From Notospermus geniculatus (taxonomy: Eukaryota; Nemertea; Pilidiophora; Heteronemertea; Lineidae), in assembly GCA_002633025.1 (NCBI GenBank), contig NMRB01000028.1, forward strand, positions 811,425 through 875,424: a DNA stretch of 64,000 nucleotides. The letters run 5' to 3'. A program made the position numbers and the translations under genes. The notes under the pieces are model-generated. The model was not told the DNA's origin. It did no database searches and worked only from the letters and a program-made list of their open reading frames with translations. The stretch's first letter is position 1. Each line of letters begins with the position of its first letter. Of the stretch, positions 48,401 through 57,910 are shown one piece after another.

Positions 48401-49839
48401 GCATTGTCAAGAAACCATCTTCTTCGTATCCATTCATGAGATGCACACACAACTTCATTCATGGCACTCCCAGCCGGCATGCCATTACGGCATTGCTAAG
48501 GTAGTGATGTTATGGGTGTGATTTATGTCTATAGTGGATGCTTCTAGTAGAATCAATGCAAATCTTCCAGAATGCCAATACAAGGGCTCGGTGCACTATA
48601 ACACATTCGTAGATGGGCAATAGCGGATGGCATCTCCTAAAAGTTTTCTTTGAATTGACGAGATTGGGGACGTCATTTGAAGAGCAATTCCTAGACGGGA
48701 TATCCCCTCAAATATTTCTCAAAATGTGCGATGTACTGAGCACTCCGTTCGGATACGCAGTGAAGATGCTGATGTGGAACTATGAGTTATTCCATTGCTG
48801 TCTGCAGTTGGCATGTGCAGTTGGCATGTGAGGTTGCCATCTGTCTCCCGGGATATCTAAGTTATCACATCATAATTACATGTAGTCTGGTCTCATGCCG
48901 TAATTACGTAGTATGGTCTGATCTGCATGTGGACTGACATGTCCATACACTTGCAATCCCGCAGGTTTGACAGAAGGCTGCGTGAACGTCATGAGTTCAA
49001 CTCAAAAGTGCAAGTCTATCGTAAAAGCGAGAATTTCTGCCTTTCATATTTCATTCGACCATAACCGCACTCAATCAGCCCAGCCAACACAACCACAACC
49101 CAGCCGACACATCCGAGTAATGACATACTACAACCCTTTGAATTACATTCAAGCCAAATTGAATGAAATCTTCTCGCACTCTGCCACGACCATTGATTGA
49201 ATCATAAATGACGGAGGACGATATTTGTCACAGCAAACATATCCTGATATTCCGTTGTCCCGTTAATGTTGCCGCCATATGAGACGCGAGGGCAATGGAA
49301 TTCTACCATTGGAGTTCATCGGGTTGGAACATGTAGCTTAAGAATAGCAATAATTCTGAAATGAGGAACTGAATGAATGCGTGTGTACTCTACATGTACT
49401 CCACCATCAGCCTGACATTTTAGCCCACATCAGTTGAAATGTACCTATACCCTAACCCTAGGCCTTGTTCATCCTGAGTGCCCAAAGTCGTGTGCCTTTA
49501 TATTCAACCTGTAGAGCAAATACAAGAAACAAGGAAATGATACAAAGAGTTATGTGACATAAGGAACTGTCAGTGAAAAGAAGCATTGTCACTAAGAATT
49601 TGAAGCCTCTCAAGCAGATGCTGGATTTTCACATTTATAATGAGAAATAAAGCAATTACTTACTTTTTACATAAATTGACAAGGTGTTCGTCTGTCGTAT
49701 TCGGCGTGAGGCCCTTGATATAAAGGTTTGTTTTACTCAGCTGTTCCTTCTGTGGGGTGACATTGCCCTGCGTACTTGATTGACTACTTGGGGTTGTGTT
49801 GGGGCTGGCTGCAGGCATGCTTTTAGGGGGGTTGTATGT
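27404..49839 (-). CDS. RBMS: RBMS-family RNA-binding protein, first exon(s) missing
   Basis: Binds AU-rich RNA and single-stranded DNA; vertebrate RBMS1-3 and fly alan shepard belong here. Exons in order: 49664-49839, 39448-39506, 38806-38897, 33396-33615, 32962-33065, 28416-28462, 27968-28235, 27404-27655. They total 1218 bp, 405 residues plus TAA, with all phases matching; human RBMS1 is about 406. RRM1 has RNP2 NLYIKGL and RNP1 KGYGFVDF (the glycine codon is split over a junction). RRM2 has RNP2 NLYIANL and RNP1 KGVGFARM, joined by the family linker [12 protein letters not shown] Met/Pro/Gln/His-rich C-terminal part follows, ending [14 protein letters not shown]. The first segment begins TYNPPKSM after an acceptor, so a short N-terminal exon lies further right, perhaps outside the window. 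Introns of 4-10 kb are filled with repeats. Confidence 0.94.
28835..28952. mobile_element. 118-bp palindromic MITE (GGGTCATATGAATAAA family), intact
   Basis: Almost entirely palindromic: GGGTCATATGAATAAA...AGTAAATGCTTTTACTT against AAGTAAAAGCATTTGCT...TTTATTCATATGACCC. AAG occurs on both sides. A second copy at 31612 is interrupted by another element. Confidence 0.85.
29305..30076. repeat. Duplicated block, copy A
   Basis: 772 bp repeated almost exactly at 30078-30834. Copies differ by scattered substitutions and a few short indels (for example extra CATGT near 29718 and extra bases near 29572). Confidence 0.92.
30078..30834. repeat. Duplicated block, copy B
   Basis: 757 bp, starts right after the single N at 30077. 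Both copies end CAAATGCCTGTTGCAC; copy A then meets the N, copy B continues into unique sequence. This is the pattern of two alleles joined in one scaffold. Confidence 0.92.
31612..32008. mobile_element. GGGTCATATGAATAAA MITE, split by an insertion
   Basis: Left half 31612-31691 and right half from about 31978 to 32008 together match the intact element at 28835-28952, including GGGTCATATGAATAAAG and CTTTATTCATATGATCC. The middle is the element at 31697-31972. Confidence 0.85.
31697..31972. mobile_element. 276-bp element nested in a MITE, GGTAG duplication
   Basis: Ends CAGTGTTTCTGCCA / TGGCGGAAACCCTG are imperfect inverted repeats. GGTAG flanks both sides (31692-31696, 31973-31977). A GGGGATATCCCC-like internal palindrome region lies near 31720-31770. 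No coding capacity. The superfamily is uncertain: CAGNG-type ends recall hAT, but the duplication is 5 bp here. Confidence 0.75.
33711..34010. repeat. About 102-bp tandem repeat, three units
   Basis: Units start at TGCCAG near 33711, 33813 and 33914, each holding GATACATAGGTACCTCAACA-like sequence and CCAATCACACCTCAA. It begins about 95 bp downstream of RBMS exon 33396-33615 in plus coordinates, within the intron. Confidence 0.85.
34937..35360. repeat. 21-bp minisatellite
   Basis: Unit CTGACAGCCTAAACTGTGCTA repeated more than ten times, near-perfect on the left and decaying rightward past 35200. Confidence 0.92.
36985..37145. repeat. About 18-bp minisatellite
   Basis: Unit CACCATGACAACAGCAGTC, roughly eight imperfect units, the last ending CACCATGACATCAGG. 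Confidence 0.88.
37876..37934. repeat. C/T-rich simple repeat with an unresolved base
   Basis: CCCTCC and TCTC runs with an N at 37919. Confidence 0.9.
38345..38780. repeat. Degenerate minisatellite (GAAGACTGAGGC unit)
   Basis: Repeated GAAGACTGAGGCTGAC and ACAGCTCCTGAGG blocks of roughly 30-40 bp; it ends within 30 bp of the RBMS exon 38806-38897. Confidence 0.8.
39641..39739. repeat. Hairpin related to the CATCCT family, variant arms
   Basis: Ends CATCCTGAGGTAA and TTACCTCAGGATG. Inner arms include GTGGTTC / GAACCAC and TCGCTCC / GAGCGAG-like sequence with a CACACACAGG apex. It is about 130 bp upstream of the acceptor of RBMS exon 39448-39506. Confidence 0.8.
41497..41605 (+). repeat. CATCCT hairpin family, copy in duplication copy 1
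   Basis: CATCCTCCCACAGCAGGGG left arm, TGCTATGGGAGGATG right arm, CACAAACTTTGTGTG apex. Confidence 0.9.
42870..43040 (+). mobile_element. tRNA-derived SINE
   Basis: A box TGGCCTAGTGG (42882) and B box GGTTCGAGTCC (42959-42969), then the family body GTCTTTCACCTTAGAAACC shared with 3200-3330. The head is too diverged and extended for a working tRNA. The right border is uncertain. Confidence 0.8.
45618..45725 (+). repeat. CATCCT hairpin family, copy in duplication copy 2
   Basis: As at 41497 but with a GCACAAACTTTGTGC apex, which restores pairing relative to the other copy. Confidence 0.9.
46468..47143. mobile_element. 676-bp transposon with 9-bp target duplication
   Basis: Long terminal inverted repeats start GGTTAGTGATAAAACCCGG and end CCGGGTTTTATCACTAACC, followed by GAAACGAAACGAAATGA-like subterminal repeats on both ends. 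The target GTATCCAAT is at 46459-46467 and 47144-47152, and occurs once at the matching position in copy 1. A 9-bp duplication fits Mutator- or Merlin-type elements. No transposase is visible, so it is non-autonomous. Confidence 0.95.
47680..47850 (+). mobile_element. tRNA-derived SINE (duplicate)
   Basis: Copy of the SINE at 42870 in the second duplication copy; A box near 47691, B box 47767-47777. Confidence 0.8.
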
Positions 49840-51402
49840 CTGAAAAGAGACAAGAAACAGTTCCATAAGTACATGTGAAGAGATGAAAACATACCAATTG
49901 AATGAGTCATTTCAAAGTGACCCAGTATGTTGAAACAGCCCCCCACTTTCATTATCATACTTCAATGTAACATGCAGATGAATGGCGAAAAATGTTGGCA
50001 AAAAACCACAAATTACATTTGATAGATTTGCACCAGAAGGGGAATCTCGAGTGCACCAAGTCTGAAAGTCAACTTTCATTTTCTAAAGTTTTCACTTTCT
50101 ATTGACTACAGATTTTAATGGTTTGATCATGGATCAGATTTGTTTGTTATTTACAGTCTACATGTAGAAAATGCTACAGTTGTAAGCCCTGGCTTAGCTA
50201 ACCAGCTGGATATGTATGATTCGCCAGGTAAAATATCCAACATTTCTCGGGAAGTGAATGGAAATCAGAATGCTTCGAGAGAAACCATTCACCTGTTCCT
50301 TGTTCATTGCAACTCAAGCTTCCGAAGTTGCATGTAGATTTCAACAGCCAACTACCGCTACCCATCAAAGGTCAACAAGAATGAAATCAACGAAACTGGA
50401 TGCCAATAAATCTCAATTTTCTTTCTGATATAAGTTTTTACAAATCCAGCGGTTATACCTGGTGTACATATCACTTGTCTTTAAATTTTTCAGACTATTA
50501 ACCCTACAAATATATTGCAATCCAAGAAGATGGCTCAATTTTCTTAATATCTTTCAAATCTGACACGGAAACGTCCCTTTATCTTCTGCAAAATCCACGA
50601 ACATGAAGAACATGTCATATTTTGTTATCTCCCCGCTAAAACGATACCCCCAAATAAATATTGACCTTCAACTTCGCCATCACGAACGGAATACGTTGTC
50701 CACGGTGACGACCGCGGCCAATTTACACAACAAAGCCAAGTTTTAGGTTAAGCAAACCTTTAGTCATAAATTTCAAACCCAGCCCACTTGAGAAGTATCA
50801 TCCATTTTGATAAAGTAAATTAACTTGATCTACAAGTATGTCGACCATGACTGTGTTCACAAGAATCAGAGATGAAACGTTTGACAAGATCCTCCTCCAA
50901 TATTTCCGAGGCATTGATAGAGAAATTGATACATTCTTGACTGAACTTGTTTTGAAAGATGAGCCGGTAAAGTCACTTGGAGTGGTCAACCACAACTCTT
51001 CAAACTAACTCGACAACTGACCGAAACAGAAGAAGATACTTTTCACAATTTAAAACCCATTCCATTTATTTCTTTGTCAATAGTCGCCAACTGTCCACTG
51101 CCCAAAAATCTTGGACCAATGTTCCAAGTGCTGCTACAAGAACAACTTGGCCGTCAAAACCATTCTTCCTTCGAATTCCTCCTTCATGTCAACCAGCCTC
51201 AGTGTAAGCCCGTTTTAAGCCCCCCCCCCCCCATTCCAACCACCTTTCTGTTTGTTGAGAATCCTGTGTGCACCAAAAGTTTTGGAACCATAGAATCCTT
51301 GGTCAAACCAAAGAGTCCTTGATCCAGTGGTCTGTCGCTTTCAAAGGCACTTTGGCTGATCATGTTCAGAACTGAAGGAAAGTCTCACTGTACGCTTTCG
51401 GC
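49840..51402. other. Sequence upstream of the first visible RBMS exon
   Basis: AT-rich, with no convincing exon or repeat apart from a poly-C run near 51220. Confidence 0.5.
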
Positions 51403-51514
51403 TCTGAGAACATCAGGGGTTCTCAGCATTCGCTCCCTTTGCCACCACACACAAAAACGTTTGTGTGCAATGACGAAGGGAGTGAGTGCCAAGAACCCCT
51501 GAGGTTCTCAGGAT
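51403..51514. repeat. Hairpin related to the CATCCT family, second variant
   Basis: CTGAGAACATCAGGGGTTCT pairs with AAGAACCCCTGAGGTTCTCAG; inner arms CGCTCCC / GGGAGTG; CACACACAAAAACG apex. Right end AGGATGG is retained. Confidence 0.8.
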
Positions 51515-52163
51515 GGTACCCCTGTACTTGATGCCATTGTCCCTGAACCAAGCCATCTTCTGATCATCCAGTGCATGATACAAACATCTTCGATGAGATA
51601 ACCGAGTGTCCCGCGATCCGACATCAAACCCAACCATTCACTTTCTCATCTGAACGACATATCTTCTGTCTTCTACTTCACGTCAACAAGCAACGCATCA
51701 CACATATCGATCGGAAACTTTAAACGCGTTGCATGGAGTATCATTACGCAGATGTCGTATCAGTCTATCATTCGCTTGATTATAGGGAATGTAACGAATT
51801 TGGTTTGAGACGTGATTTTTGGTGTCGGATAATCAAAGCTATCTATCTAGACTGTGAATATAATATCAAACAGAAAAAGACGTTAATTATGGTGTTTGGA
51901 TAGCATTCTGTGGTAAATCTAAAAGGGTAAATTTATGTTCTAATTACAACTTTTTCCTGTCATTTAATTCATATCCATTTTGGAGCTGGTGGCATTTCGA
52001 AAACTTCAATCTTTAGCACTAAATACTGATTTTTTATTTGAGTGGTTCAGTTACAAGGAGGGAATTAAGGCGCCGCTTCATGTGACGGTTTTCTCACACA
52101 AGTTGGCTCAGCAATAGAAGTTTATCGTCATTTGTGCTGCCACTAGTATTGTCTCAGTCATAA

Positions 52164-52625
52164 GGCCACTGAAACTAGATGATAAGGTTCTCGTCACCGC
52201 CCGCATGCGATTTTGGCCCCGCATCAAAAAAGTTCGTCGTTCATCTTTTATAAAAAATCCGCGCCAAAAATCCGCATCTCCTTGCCGACGATCTTTACAT
52301 CGACTCTCCAGCGCCGCCCGCGGCGTCTGGGTGAGTGAAAAGCCGTCTGCCCTGATCGAGCTTGCTCGGGGAATCCCGCCTACCTCACTTCCAGGTGTTG
52401 TTTGCCAGATCCTCGGCATGCATTCAGTGTACATGATGGTTCTGTGGTATCCGGGTTGTTGATATCGATTTTCTGACGATGTGTCAGAGGGGCGGAAGCC
52501 TCATTCTGAACACTATTGTCTGATTGTCACGGCACGTGGTGGATGAAAGATGAAAGTTGACGAAATTCCCTCACTGATTTTTGGAAATTGGTTGACGAGA
52601 ACCTTATAATCTAGTTTCAGCGGCC
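52164..52625. mobile_element. 462-bp TAA-flanked MITE
   Basis: Ends GGCCACTGAAACTAGATGA and complementary CTAGTTTCAGCGGCC, then AAGGTTCTCGTCA / TGACGAGAACCTT. TAA flanks both sides. The matching site at 61817-61825 in the other repeat copy is unoccupied. The interior is CpG-rich around 52195-52390. The TAA duplication suggests PIF/Harbinger. Confidence 0.92.
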
Positions 52626-52712
52626 TAAGGAAACCAACAATGGTGAATAAAACACTGAACCCAACTTGCCCAAGAAAGGTCTCTTCTCTCTCAAGTGGAG
52701 AGATGCACCACA

Positions 52713-52810
52713 CATCCTCCCACGGCAGGGGTTTTTACCTCGCTACTCTTCATCCACTCACACTCAGTGTGTGAGGAGGATTGAGACCAAAGCCCTGCTA
52801 TTGGAGGATG
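52713..52810 (+). repeat. CATCCT hairpin family, shortened apex
   Basis: CATCCTCCCACGGCAGGGG left arm and CCCTGCTATTGGAGGATG right arm; the apex is reduced to CACACTCAGTGTGTG. Confidence 0.88.
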
Positions 52811-53424
52811 AGCACCACATGGATGCCTGCCACTGATGTCTCCAGCATATTTAAACACTGATAAAAGATATAAAGTTGAACAAGTACAGGGAGGGTAAGG
52901 ACGCCTGCCTCTCCCAAAGTGAAACAAACAGGATGATGGTTTCATTATGAGGCTGGGCACGAACGAATTGGGATCCTGACTTGAATAAACCGGAGGAAGA
53001 AAACCCTGGAGTTTTATCAACAAGTTCACAAGAACCATGATAGGAGTCAAGAAAGTTGGACCCACTGGAAATGCATCCAAGAACATTTNCCAGACATGCT
53101 TTTGATAACTGCTTTTTTCGTGACTGCCAAAGAAGTGAGTCAAAATCTTTTTGAGTTGTGAACATCAATTGATCACTGTGAAGACATTTCATTCAAATCT
53201 TTCCACTAAGGCGAGACGTTCTTCCGGTATGCGGAGCTGAAGATCCTGTCTGCTGACATCATAACTACTGAACTGACAGAAGAAGCAACATTTTGAAGTG
53301 GCGATACTGAGGCACTGATCATGACGGAGTAGATGCAACTTAAGACTCAAATGCTCTGACAATGTTGTCAACAAATGCCTGAGGCTTTTGGTGTAGGCCT
53401 ACTATGGGCTTACCGTCATTGAAG

Positions 53425-53632
53425 AATACACCGATTTCACAACTCAAAAATACACAGCGCCCTAGCGGTGTTATGACTGGCCATTTCCGGTTGGGCCTCG
53501 CCTCCAGGTAAAATTCCTAGGTTTTTAGCCTCACCACCAAGGAATTTTACCTGGAGGCGAGATTCGGCCGGTAGTGGCTGGTCATAGTACCGCTAGGGGC
53601 GCTGTGTATTTGAGTTGTGAAATCGGTGTATT
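53425..53632. mobile_element. 208-bp near-perfect palindrome
   Basis: Arms of about 90 bp: AATACACCGATTTCACAACT...GCGCCCTAGCGG and CCGCTAGGGGCGC...AGTTGTGAAATCGGTGTATT; the central stem is CCTCCAGGTAAAATTCC / GGAATTTTACCTGGAGG. Foldback-type element. Confidence 0.9.
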
Positions 53633-54766
53633 GGTTCCAGTGTTGGCCCTACAAGGCCTAAATGAATGGAAGTGTATCGTGAACAAGAGACAAGAAGTCA
53701 ATGAAGATAAGACCAAGGAAGATGAGCTCATTGAGACAAGAATAGATGGAGGGTTTGTTGCAGTCTCTGATGATTTACACATGCCGTTCATCACACTTCA
53801 TCAACCCACCTACACCTCAGGTACAGAACCTTCTTGTGCTATACCGGACTATGGCAAGATGAGCAACACTGGCATGACTCCAACCAAAGGATGACTGTAC
53901 CATGCACAATTGATAGAACAGAAGTAGCACACAGTAACATGACAATGAGGAAGATTGAAAAAAAACTGACAAATGGCATCACCCACCTCGCATTTACAAA
54001 CACAATCACATTTGTCCTTAACAGATATTATAACAGGATCCTTCATCTTCACCGTTCCTTTGTCCAAAAATCTCAAAAATTTGACAATATTTTTCACAAA
54101 CTGGACCAACACATCACCCGGCGCCCTCAAGGTTTACTACAAACTGATCCCGCTTATCTTTTGGTGTATGACAAGACACAGGTTCGCCACCTCAGTGTGA
54201 CCTCAATGTCGAGCTGACCTCAATTCTTTGAGAAAATTCCAGACTATATCTCATAACAGAATTTACACTATAGAATCCGTAGGCTGGGACACGTGGAGAG
54301 TCGGAAATTCTTTCACACTGATTCAGACAACCTTTGAATAAGTGTGAGAGATACCTCAACAATGACAGAGTAAATCTACCCTAGTTTCTCTCAATCTGTG
54401 GCGAACCCTGAAAATATGACGTCATAAGCAGCCATATACTGCAGATACACAACAATGACAATTTGTGTTTTTGTAAAATATTTCTTGCCAATGCATTTTT
54501 GTGCCATTTCAGAATTTGGCAGAAGACATCACACAATTTACACAGGAAGTAAACGCAATTCATATCCGACATATCCTAAAGAAATCTTAGTTTATAGTAC
54601 ACCTTCTGATAACACCATCTCAATTTATTGCCAAGCCTGGCACCGCATCCAATGCCATATCGATACATGATGAAGCAATCCGCTGAGTTCATGGCAAGAT
54701 ATCCAATGTAACTCTTGAAGAGATCATTTGATGCATTTTATGACATCAAACCATTCAAGCCAAGTT

Positions 54767-54834
54767 CCCCTCAAATAAATGTTGCTCCCCTCAAATAAAT
54801 GTTGTTCCCCTCAAATAATGTCGATGTCGTTAGA
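54767..54834. repeat. 24-bp triplet repeat
   Basis: CCCCTCAAATAAATGTTG appears twice and a third time truncated to CCCCTCAAATAATG. Confidence 0.85.
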
Positions 54835-55899
54835 CTGTTTTCACAATCTCATCTGACCTATGGCAATTCTTGGCCCCTGATTACTGCCTTTGCAAAAGAT
54901 AGGGCCTACCTCTGCACCTGTCCCTATCGAAGTAGGTTATCATGAACTCACTCAAAGTCTACTCCTCTAGGCAAAGGCTTTACCCCACCACACTCTGATC
55001 ACCTCAACACTGCCATTACCCACCAAACTTCAACATGTTCAAGATGGAGGAACTGAGGTGTACTCAACAGGGAAGCATGCACAGTCCGCACTGAGCCGAA
55101 AAATTTGCTGGGAACTTTGGCACTCTTTTCAAATTGAGCAGCAACAAAGTCCTCAAGTTCTTTTGCTGACTTTCAGAAATCGCTGCAATTTGGACAAAAT
55201 ATGCCTGATGAGGTGGACCTTTCACCCAAGTATTCTCAAACCTGATCATTATAGATAGTCATTACGGTCTTCAGCATTTCACACCGAATTTCACCACCAT
55301 ACATCAAACCAGGACAGAAAATTTTCCCAGACATAATCCGTCACAACCTCCTGGAAAATTAGCCTCCACGGTACATGCATAATTTCTGAGAGCTTTTCAA
55401 GCTGAATCTGCCCCCTGCCTGCTCATTCCGACCCAAACATGTATCACTAACTCTGCAATAAAAGCCACAAAGACGCCCACAAATCGACAGTAAAATGGCC
55501 AATAGATGAACATCATAATGGGGGTGCCGATAAAGGCCTTTATAACCTCCTGTTGGTCTTTATCACTGTGTACAAAGGCACAAAGCAAAGGCCTTATAAG
55601 CCTGAGATTCCGCTCAATAAGTGACAATAGTCGGTACATTATCGTTTGAAAGAGTCTTATTCGTGGTTCTCAAAACCTACCAGTGATCAAATCTGTATGA
55701 ATCATAGATACCCCCAAGTTATTAGCTTACAGGCTACCACCTGTCACTGGGGGAACATCCCTGAAGTACATGTACCCTTTGGCATTCAGAATCAAACAAC
55801 AGCTGCCCAGTCAAGAGCTGAAAGAACTGTCATCCCTGACATTAAGTTGAGGAAGGCCTAAACGAGTCACAATTAACTTGAGCTGAGGCAATTTGGGGC

Positions 55900-56280
55900 G
55901 GCCAAGTCACAAGGAGAGCCCATTCGGGGAAAGCTTGAAACATGTCAAAAGGCAGTCCATTTGGAGAAGTCTTCAAGAAGCAAGTCATAAGATGGTCAAT
56001 TTGCCAAAAGCCTCGACCACATCACAGGGTGAGGCCTTGAACAAGATGCAACATGGATCGCGACGTTCTGAAACAAGTCATAAGGTGGACCAATTCGGGG
56101 AAGGCTTACATGTAGTTCAGTCACAAGTCACAAGGTGGGCCAATTTCGGGGAAGGCCTAGTTCAGACACAATCACAAGGTGGGCCCATTTGGGAAAAAGG
56201 CCTCAAACAAGTCACAAGGATGAAGGTCACAGAGCCAATCTGGGAAAGCTTCAATCAAGTCGCAAGGTAAGGTGGGACTG
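55900..56280. repeat. Irregular tandem repeat (TCACAAGGTGGGCC unit)
   Basis: About six units of roughly 55-65 bp with TCACAAGG, GGGCCAATTCGGGGAAGGC and ATCACAAG words. The unit lacks stops in one plus frame, which explains a 125-codon open stretch that I do not treat as a gene. Confidence 0.7.
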
Positions 56281-57636
56281 CTTCAGACCAGGAAGTGATT
56301 GGCAAATACTCGAGCTGCTCTCACTCAATACTTGTCCATAAGATATGTTCCTGATATGAGGTAGGACTGCCCCATGCCCTGCTCGCTCTAGTCGACACCA
56401 TACACACTTTACTTGGGGTTGCCAGCTGCCTCGGTATCTCCGATGCTCTCCCTAACATCATCAGCATGATCCTCTCTGACCCGGAGAGTATTGGGCATCA
56501 GAGTAACATGATTGATCTGACAGCGGGAGGAATATTACATAGTCAAATGGCACTCAGCAGCGCACCAGAATAACAGTCCATCTAAGCTGAATTGGTGTTT
56601 GAATTATTAATCAAACGTTCATATTGTGAGCATGGGAATTTAACCAGCATGCCAACGAATGCCTCTGCGGGCGGGGATGTTAATCCAGCCAACACTTCTT
56701 TTTCATCAGCAGAAGTTATGGAAACCTTACAAGCCTTATATTATGGTGATCGAAAGTCATGGAGAACACCTCCACATGTGGGTGGGCATTTCCGCCACTT
56801 CAAGAAGTCAACTTTTATCACGAATCAACGAAGCTGAAGTACCGGTACTTTGGTTGGTTTTGTAGACCAAATTGATGGCCATGTACACCATTTTTTTGGG
56901 TTCTTCAAGTAGCTTGGCTGTGTGGGATTGTGCTAGGCCTACTTACACTTTCTTCCTGCTGTATGCACCTCCTGAAGTAGGCCAACAGGGAAATGTGTTG
57001 TTTTGATGCGTAGATCTAAACATGCTCAATCATCCATGCATTCTTCAGCTGCCAGAACAACATATAACACAAGATTAGTTCGTATTGAAGGGACACAGAG
57101 TAGGCCTACCACCCAACTTTCCAATTTCCAAATGTATCACAATGCAGGCCTAATTAATAAGCACTTAACCACAGCTGAATTCCCAGCTGGCCAGCACAGA
57201 ACAATCCAAAATTGCGCCATCGATTCCCCCCTTTTTGTAACCCCCTCTAACTTCTGATTGGCACCCAGCCTGACCGCAGTAAACAAGGGATATAAATAAC
57301 AACAGGAAGGTACAGAACAGGTAGGCAGAAGGAATCTGGATAAGATGAGTTAACTCAAGGGAATGCAAACATTTCTTATTAAGTGGCGAGTCCATGTCGA
57401 CAGATTGGTCAACCACCATTGGCTCGAAGAAGACTGACATTGGACATTTCCTCAAGCTCAGGCCTATAATAGGCCCGATTTGTATCACTGCCCATGTTCT
57501 TTTTACTTGAAGTATTGTCTGGAATATCAGTCACTAGCCTACTTCAGTAACCATTAACAGGGTGAAAAAGCGGTCATGATTTGTGGGAGCTGCAGACAGT
57601 GAAGGTGGAAACTAAAGACATGCAGCTCATGTAGGC

Positions 57637-57731
57637 CATCCTCCAACCACAGGGGTTTTTACCTCGTTACTCTTCATCCACTTGCCAGTGTATGAAGAGG
57701 AACGAGACCGAACCCCTGCTGTGGGAGAATG
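57637..57731 (+). repeat. CATCCT hairpin family, diverged copy
   Basis: CATCCTCCAACCACAGGGG left arm, ACCCCTGCTGTGGGAGAATG right arm, with a short apex GCCAGTG. Confidence 0.82.
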
Positions 57732-57821
57732 ATATAGGCCTACATGTACTGCACCAATTAGTGAGGCTCTACATTGTGTATATGCTGGTACAGTTATCAT
57801 TTGTACCCTCCAGCAGTCATG

Positions 57822-57910
57822 GGGAGAACAGTGGTGTAGTGATACTGAGAGAGTGCAGGTCATGGATTCAGGAGGTCTTGGTTCAAATCTCCACCAAGTC
57901 ATTTTGCTCA
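57822..57910 (+). mobile_element. tRNA-like SINE fragment
   Basis: Box A-like TGGTGTAGTGATAC and B box-like GGTTCAAATCT (57890-57900). No tail borders resolved. Confidence 0.4.

Larger units (their letters stand above)
44585..49395. repeat. 4.1-kb tandem duplication, copy 2 with insertion
   Basis: Same start and end words as copy 1. It is 4811 bp; removing the 676-bp insert and its 9-bp duplicated target leaves 4126 bp against 4120 in copy 1. Differences are scattered substitutions and short indels. Confidence 0.93.
39507..49663. other. RBMS intron containing a 4.1-kb tandem duplication
   Basis: Largest visible RBMS intron (10.2 kb). Nearly all is the two-copy block 40465-49395; the rest is unique-looking. 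No exon seen in either copy. Confidence 0.7.
51883..53088 (+). repeat. Dispersed repeat, copy 1
   Basis: Starts TTAATTATGGTGTTTGG and ends GAACATTT next to an N (53089). It matches 60932-62291 over its whole length apart from one private insertion in each copy. Confidence 0.9.

Noticed and set aside
53574-53894. A 106-codon open frame with a polar segment
   Set aside because: It starts inside the palindromic element, has no splice support and no recognisable domain.
55893-56270. A 125-codon open frame
   Set aside because: Explained by an irregular tandem repeat whose unit happens to lack stops in that frame.
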